Source of the DNA: G039029935 sp039029935
GTDB taxonomy: Bacteria; Chloroflexota; Anaerolineae; Caldilineales; Caldilineaceae
Length of the DNA stretch: 6,123 bases
Assembly (NCBI GenBank): GCA_039029935.1
Contig: JBCCFC010000852.1
Span: 1-6,123 of the forward strand
Direction of reading: 5' to 3'
Below the pieces are notes generated by a model that had not been told where the DNA came from, ran no database searches, and saw only the letters and a list, made by a program, of their open reading frames with translations. A program made the translations under genes and the position numbers. Below, in pieces: positions 1 through 4,300 of this stretch (position 1 is its first letter; every line of letters starts with the position of its first letter).

Positions 1-96
1 CGATTGCGCTCAATCCAGCGATATCGTGGACGGTTGACGCTGACCACTTACGGTCAACGTCAACCGTCCACGATATCGCTGGATTGAGCGCAATCG
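1..96. repeat. Near-perfect fold-back palindrome at the window edge
   Basis: Positions 1-39 are the exact reverse complement of 58-96. After one mismatch pair (40/57) a further five base pairs (41-45 with 52-56) match, giving 45-bp arms with 44 matches around a six-base centre (46-51). The right arm is ordinary coding sequence of the leftward SARP-like gene. The left arm is the same DNA copied in inverted orientation and stops exactly at position 1. Read as protein, the arm gives no sensible continuation of the regulator. It could be a contig-end assembly or amplification chimera, or a real inverted duplication produced by template switching at a short natural quasi-palindrome (GGTTGACGTTGACC facing its imperfect complement). 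Confidence 0.95.
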
Positions 97-373
97 TCTC
101 ATCAACGACGAGCCACGTCGGGTCAATTGCCTGCCGCAGCCCGTGCAAGGCTTGGCGCAAACTGCGACGTGCATTTTTTTGCGGCATATCGGACCAGAGC
201 AGCCCTGCTAGGGTATCACGGCTATGTGCTTGGCCTGTCACTGCGAGGTAGATGAGCAGTGCTTGAATTTTGCGTGTTTTGAAGGTAGTTATCTGTTCAC
301 CAGCCACGGTAATCTGTGGTGATCCTAGTAAAAAAAGTTCAAGATCATGACTCTGTGGTTTTTCGATGCTCAT
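1..373 (-). CDS. SARP/BTAD-family transcriptional regulator, N-terminal DNA-binding part (partial)
   Basis: Translating leftward from the ATG at 373-371 gives 124 codons with no stop. The protein starts MSIEKPQSHDLELFLLGSPQ and fits the N-terminal winged-helix (Trans_reg_C/OmpR-like) domain of SARP/AfsR-type activators. Residues 12-31 are the opening beta strands (LFLLGSPQITVAG). FKTRKIQALLIYLAV (31-45) is the conserved first helix, HSRDTLAGLLW (50-60) the next helix, and ARRSLRQALHGLRQAI (68-83) the recognition helix. WLVVDETIALNP (87-98) is the closing wing. This family normally continues into a bacterial transcriptional activation (BTAD/TPR) domain and often an ATPase or TPR sensor, none of which is present. 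The last ~32 codons (residue 93 onward) lie inside the fold-back palindrome at 1-96, and those beyond about residue 108 merely retrace the gene in antisense, so they are probably not genuine protein. No clear Shine-Dalgarno precedes the ATG. It is divergent from the regulator remnant at 487. Confidence 0.8.
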   Translation of the reverse strand, partial: MSIEKPQSHDLELFLLGSPQITVAGEQITTFKTRKIQALLIYLAVTGQAHSRDTLAGLLWSDMPQKNARRSLRQALHGLRQAIDPTWLVVDETIALNPAISWTVDVDRKWSASTVHDIAGLSAI

Positions 374-388
374 TTGATTGATTCTCAC

Positions 389-418
389 TTTAACGCTTTT
401 TTAACGCTTATTTAACGC
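389..418. promoter_or_regulatory. Three 11-bp-spaced direct repeats TTTAACGC (candidate SARP operator)
   Basis: TTTAACGC occurs at 389-396, 400-407 and 411-418, identical each time and starting exactly 11 bp apart, with three-base spacers ttt and tta. Winged-helix activators of the SARP and PhoB/OmpR classes are known to bind head-to-tail 7-8 bp sites at 11-bp (or 22-bp) period on one face of the helix. The array sits between a divergent SARP-type gene (ATG 15 bp to its left) and the response-regulator remnant on the right, so the neighbouring SARP protein is the obvious candidate ligand. Binding is inferred. The repeat geometry is seen directly. Confidence 0.75.
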
Positions 419-426
419 CCGTTATT

Positions 427-432
427 TATTCT
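427..432 (+). promoter_or_regulatory. Candidate -10 element TATTCT for the rightward regulator gene
   Basis: TATTCT matches TATAAT at four of six positions and lies 8 bp downstream of the last TTTAACGC copy. That is the separation described for SARP-activated promoters, where the proximal repeat takes the place of a good -35 hexamer. It would start a transcript near 439 and give a leader of about 47 bases before the GTG at 487. No equivalent -10 fits on the leftward side, where the start codon is too close to the array. The hexamer is weak on its own, so the call rests on spacing. Confidence 0.35.
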
Positions 433-486
433 AGGGTAGTTGGTGTTGGTTTGCAAAATGTAAGTGTGAAAGCGGAGGAGACGAGT

Positions 487-754
487 GTGGCAGGGATACG
501 TGTTTTGATTGTTGACCCACACCCGATTGTACGTGAAGGGATGGCGCGTATCTGCGAGGCGCAATCCGATATTGAACTGGTGGCTGCGACCGGATGGTTT
601 AAAATTATTGGGACAGGGGCTAACCAATCAACAGATCGCTGATGAAATTGGCGTCTCTGTCCGAACAATTGGGACATACGTCCGCAGTATTCTCGATAAA
701 TTACAGCTAAACAATCGCACACAGGCAGCACTCTATGCGCTTGATGCACAATAG
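487..754 (+). pseudogene. NarL/LuxR-type response regulator remnant, receiver deleted and frameshifted
   Basis: A GTG at 487, preceded by a strong Shine-Dalgarno (GGAGGA, 474-479), opens a frame reading MAGIRVLIVDPHPIVREGM, the beginning of a NarL/FixJ-type receiver. In that frame it degenerates after about residue 37 and stops at 640-642 (TGA). From about 595, in the +1 frame, the DNA encodes LKLLGQGLTNQQIADEIGVS followed by VRTIGTYVRSILDKLQL and RTQAALYALDAQ, a complete LuxR-type helix-turn-helix ending at TAG 752-754. A normal family member is about 200-220 residues. Here the rest of the receiver, including the phospho-acceptor aspartate, and the inter-domain linker are missing, a loss of roughly 110 codons. 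The second residue of the usual acidic pair is proline (VDPHP rather than VDDHP). A TTG at 451 is an upstream in-frame alternative start but has no ribosome site. Decay by internal deletion is the simplest reading. An 81-residue HTH-only product from a TTG at 509 is possible but lacks a Shine-Dalgarno. Confidence 0.8.
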
Positions 755-811
755 ATGCTGTCTCTTTGAGATTCACAACCGTGGGGTACGCTACTAAGCG
801 TGACGGCATGT

Positions 812-856
812 CTTCTAATTTACGATCAAAAAACTTCTTTTTTACGATCGTAAATT
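812..856. promoter_or_regulatory. Operator-like palindrome TTTACGATCGTAAA with a 22-bp-spaced half-site repeat
   Basis: TTTACGATCGTAAA at 841-854 is a perfect 14-bp palindrome. A 16-base segment at 812-827 (CTTCTAATTTACGATC) recurs at 834-849 with two differences, starting exactly 22 bp later, or two helical turns. As a result AATTTACGATC (817-827) also forms an 11-bp inverted repeat with 846-856. A dimeric repressor binding two neighbouring sites would produce this pattern. No bound protein can be named from the sequence. As a terminator the stem is poor because it is A/T-dominated and lacks a clean T-tract. Confidence 0.55.
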
Positions 857-893
857 TTCTAAAATGGGAAGAAGTAAATGCGTAATGATTATA

Positions 894-922
894 GTGAAAT
901 CAATCATTTAGCCTAGTATACT
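894..922 (+). promoter_or_regulatory. Weak sigma-70-like promoter candidate
   Basis: GTGAAA at 894-899 matches TTGACA at four of six positions. TATACT at 917-922 matches TATAAT at five of six, with a 17-bp spacer. It lies about 60 bp downstream of the palindromic operator candidate and about 400 bp upstream of the start at 1324, so it would imply a long leader. In sequence this AT-rich such matches arise by chance. Confidence 0.25.
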
Positions 923-1059
923 TTAAGAACCGAAAAAATTATTCTCAAGATTATATTTTCGTAAGCTGTCATATATAATTAACAACAATAATTCAAAAAA
1001 CTGTTCTAATATAGAGAAAAACAGAAATAGATAAACTTTCCTATTTTGCGGGCATCGGA

Positions 1060-1065
1060 TATAAT
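1060..1065 (+). promoter_or_regulatory. Perfect TATAAT hexamer without a good -35
   Basis: TATAAT is present at 1060-1065. At the expected distance upstream only TTTCCT (1037-1042, 17-bp spacer) is found, and there is no TG extension. It could be the -10 of an activator-dependent promoter for the gene at 1324, giving a leader of about 250 bases, but it is equally likely to be chance in AT-rich DNA. Confidence 0.22.
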
Positions 1066-1310
1066 CAATCCAGTATTATACAAAATATGAACATTACTAG
1101 GATAATATATAGAATCATGCCTGCAAGACCTAGCTAACTCCTAACCAAACTCTTTTGCTATGTAAGCTACCTTTCTACAACTTATCATCACCTTACTTAT
1201 CCAAAATCATGACAGGAAGGATGTGTTCCGCTGGACTACATCCGTTGGAAAATCACACAGGGTTATTTGACATTTACGGGTGCATAACGCACGGGCAACA
1301 ACACACAACA

Positions 1311-1315
1311 AGGAG
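1311..1315 (+). promoter_or_regulatory. Ribosome binding site AGGAG for the surface-protein gene
   Basis: AGGAG lies eight bases before the ATG at 1324-1326. It decides the start: the next in-frame ATG at 1417 would give a more conventional signal peptide but has only a weak GAAGAG upstream. The consequence is an unusual ~49-residue extension ahead of the hydrophobic export segment. Confidence 0.75.
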
Positions 1316-1323
1316 AGCTTTCA

Positions 1324-4300
1324 ATGGAACTGCTTGGCTTCAGCCGGTTAGACCAAACCAATCCAGCCAGTGATGGCAAAGAGAACGCCGCTCATCTTTA
1401 TGGTGAAGAGTGGGCAATGAGCCACACAACAGTCAATTTATCTGTTCAGCGACTTGCGACCACTAGCGTGAAACTGTTGATCATCATGCTGATTGCCCAG
1501 TGTCTATTCTTCACAACGGCATGGGCCACTACGAATTCAACGGATGTGACGATTAGTGCAACAGATAGCAATGTCATGTCAACAACAGTCGGCTCGACCG
1601 TCACCTATACACCTACTGCGTCAGGTGCCACGATTAGCGCAAGTAACCTTGCTGCTCTGTTGGACGCTGGTAACAATATTGTGGTTGATACAACCGCCGC
1701 TACGAATAATGGTCAATCTGGGACTATTACAGTAAATGCTGCCATTGTCAAAAGCAGTGGAAGTGATGCCAATATTACGCTAAGGGCCAATGCTGGTCTC
1801 GCCATCCGCGCCAATATCACCAACATTGGCGGTGGGCAAATTACACTCTTTGGTAATACGGAGGGCACTAGTACAGGTAATATTGCGGGGATTGACGTCG
1901 GCGCAGGCATCACCATTCAATCAGGATCAGGGGCAATCAGCCTGACAGGGACAGGTGGTAGCACTGGCAGTGGGAATTATGGACTTTATCTCAATGGAGT
2001 AACAGTTCGCAGTACGGATGGCAACCTTACCCTGAATGGAACAGGCGGTCATTCTTCCTCTGGTCGGTCGAATAGTGGTATCTATGCTGAAAATTCGGCA
2101 ACCGTACAAACAACAGGAAACGGCCGTATCACGCTAAAGGGCACAGGGGGACCGGGTGCAGATGCGAATACAGGTGTCTTTCTAAACTCAAATTCGGTCA
2201 TTACCAGTACAGGTGGTCTTGTCATCACAGGTACAGGTGGTATTAGTGCCACAACCATAAATAACCCTGGTGTGACGGTGGTGGATAGCACAGTTGCCGA
2301 TTTGAGCACATATGGCATTCAGATGACGGGCAGAAGTGGTAAAGGGACAGGGACCAACAGGGGATTTTACCTTCTCAGGACTGCCTTGAAAACAATTGAT
2401 GGGTCTATTGAATTAACAGGCACTGTCAGTGACCTCTCTCTAGGCAGTACCAACCATGCCATACATCTCGACAACACAACGGCTGATAGTGTGAATGGCG
2501 ACATCATCTTGACTGGTATAGGTGGCAGTTTTTCCGATGGTCAATCGAATTCAGGTATTTTTCTACAAAATTCTACGATTGTACAAACGACAGGAACGGG
2601 CCGTGTTGTGTTGGATGGCACAAGTGGCACGGGAACAAGCTATAATGCAGGTGTCTACTTGGAATCAAGTTCAGCCATTACAAGCACGGGTGGCCTCGTG
2701 ATGACAGGTACAGGCAGTATCAGTACTACAGCCACAAATAATCCTGGGGTTACGATGGCTGGTCACAGCACGGTTTCTGATTCGAGTACAGATGGGATTC
2801 AAATGACAGGTGTGGCAGGGAATGGCACATCAAACAATAGTGGTATTTATCTATCAGCAGCGACGATTAATGCAGTTTCTGGCCCTATTTCATTGACAGG
2901 CACTGGTGGCATGACGACCACTGGTAATACAAATGGCGGCATATATATGACTGGGAACAGTTCTATTGCCAATGCTAGTGACAAACAGATTTCTCTGATG
3001 GGTACAGGCGGGAATGGTGCTGGCACCGAAAACGTAGGTATCGAATTTTTTGGAGCGAATACCGTCGAGTCCACAGGAACTGGTAGAATCACACTCAATG
3101 GGACTGGTGGTGAGGGCAGTGCGACTTCGGATGGCGTCTTTTTAAATGGTGCAGTAATCGTCCAATCTGTGACAGGTGACATTCAGTTGGTTGGTCAAGG
3201 TGGTTCTGGTTCAACTGGTGCGGATAAGCGAGGAATTTGGCTCAATAATCAGGCCATTGTTCGTTCTACAGGCATGGGGGCGACAGCGGCGTCGATTACG
3301 CTGGATGGTACAGGCGGAAATAGCACCAGTGGTAGTGATGGCGTTTATATCGCTACCAATAACAGTCAAGTCACCTCGGTCGATGGCTCCATTACAGTCA
3401 TTGGGCGTGGGGGAACAGGGTCTGGGGGAGTCAATCACGGTGTCGATCTAACCAATAGTGGAAAAATTGAAGTAACTGGTGTGGGAAACATCACCATCAC
3501 GGGGATTGCTGGTGATCATAATAATTCAAATGGCATTGATTCATCAACAGGCACATTCGGTGGTGGAACAATGTCAGGGACTCTGACATTGATTGCGGAC
3601 ACGTATAATGTAACTGGCACGGCAGGGCTGGCTGGTGCCGGAACGTTAGTTATCAAACCCGCTACCTACACGAAAACCATCGGTATTGGTGGCGGTACAG
3701 GTACGCTGAACCTGAGTGATGAGGAAATTGCTGTTTTCAGCGATGGCTTTAGCCACATCACCATCGGCAACGCCGTCAGCGGCACAGGCGCAGTTGACAT
3801 CGACAGTGCCACCTTCCTCGACGATGTCACCATCGCTGGCGGGACCATCAGCGACAACGCAGGCACAGATATCACCGCTCCATCAGTGATATTGGATGGC
3901 GACGTCGCCCCCGGCCAATCACCGGGCCAGCTTATCATCAGCGGTGACGTGACCCTTACCAGTACACACACGTTGACCGTTGAGGTGAATGGCACGACCG
4001 TTGGCACAGACTATGACCAGATTAGCGTCACAGGCAGCATCACGCTCAATAACATCACATTGGCTGGCACATCCGGGTTTACACCCTCTCCGCATGACAG
4101 CTTTACCATCGTCGATAATGATGGCACAGACCCAATTAACGGCACATTTAACGGTATAGCCGAGGGTGATGTTGTGACCTTTGGCAGCGCAGATTTTTAC
4201 ATCAGCTATATGGGTGGCGATGGCAATGACGTTGTGCTAACCACTCGACCTGAAATTGATGTGCAGGGCAACAATACCAGCATTGTTTCTGGTGACACCA

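Larger units (their letters stand above)
755..1323. other. Long AT-rich intergenic region, no convincing gene
   Basis: This 569-base gap separates the regulator remnant from the giant surface-protein gene. Its middle is strikingly AT-rich: 961-1020 has 13 G/C in 60 bases. GC recovers from about 1200. Apart from the palindrome and repeats at 812-856 and weak promoter-like hexamers I see no tRNA, no recognisable riboswitch, no insertion-sequence ends and no strong intrinsic terminator. A 12-codon open frame at 878-916 behind GGAAGAAG is too short to call. The region probably holds the promoter and a long 5' leader for the gene at 1324. Confidence 0.6.

Noticed and set aside
590..642. Programmed frameshift joining the receiver frame to the HTH frame
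   Set aside because: The TTTAAAATT stretch is not in register for a standard slippery site, the shift needed is +1, and even a fused product would lack most of the receiver.
426..809. 127-codon minus-strand open frame across the response-regulator remnant
   Set aside because: It runs antisense to clear receiver and HTH coding sequence and through the divergent promoter, and its product matches nothing recognisable.
878..916. 12-codon open frame behind GGAAGAAG, a possible leader peptide
   Set aside because: It is too short to distinguish from chance, has no run of regulatory codons and no attenuator-like hairpin after it.
1267..1272. Perfect TTGACA -35 hexamer near the surface-protein start
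   Set aside because: No -10-like hexamer occurs 15-19 bp downstream (the sequence there is CACGGG-like).
1155..1373. 72-codon plus-strand open frame overlapping the start of the surface-protein gene
   Set aside because: It has no ribosome site, its composition is unlike protein, and it overlaps the well-supported start at 1324 in another frame.
1498..1506. Possible lipobox (LIAQC) in the signal segment
   Set aside because: Glutamine precedes the cysteine, and hydrophobic residues continue after it to a good signal-peptidase I site.
2071..3528. Regularly repeated short sequences resembling a CRISPR array or minisatellite
   Set aside because: The repeats are imperfect, codon-phased and inside one reading frame. 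They reflect solenoid rungs of the protein.
3900..4260. Classical autotransporter with a C-terminal beta-barrel
   Set aside because: The passenger-type cap motifs are present, but Ig-like, Calx-beta and repeat domains follow, and no barrel is seen within the window.
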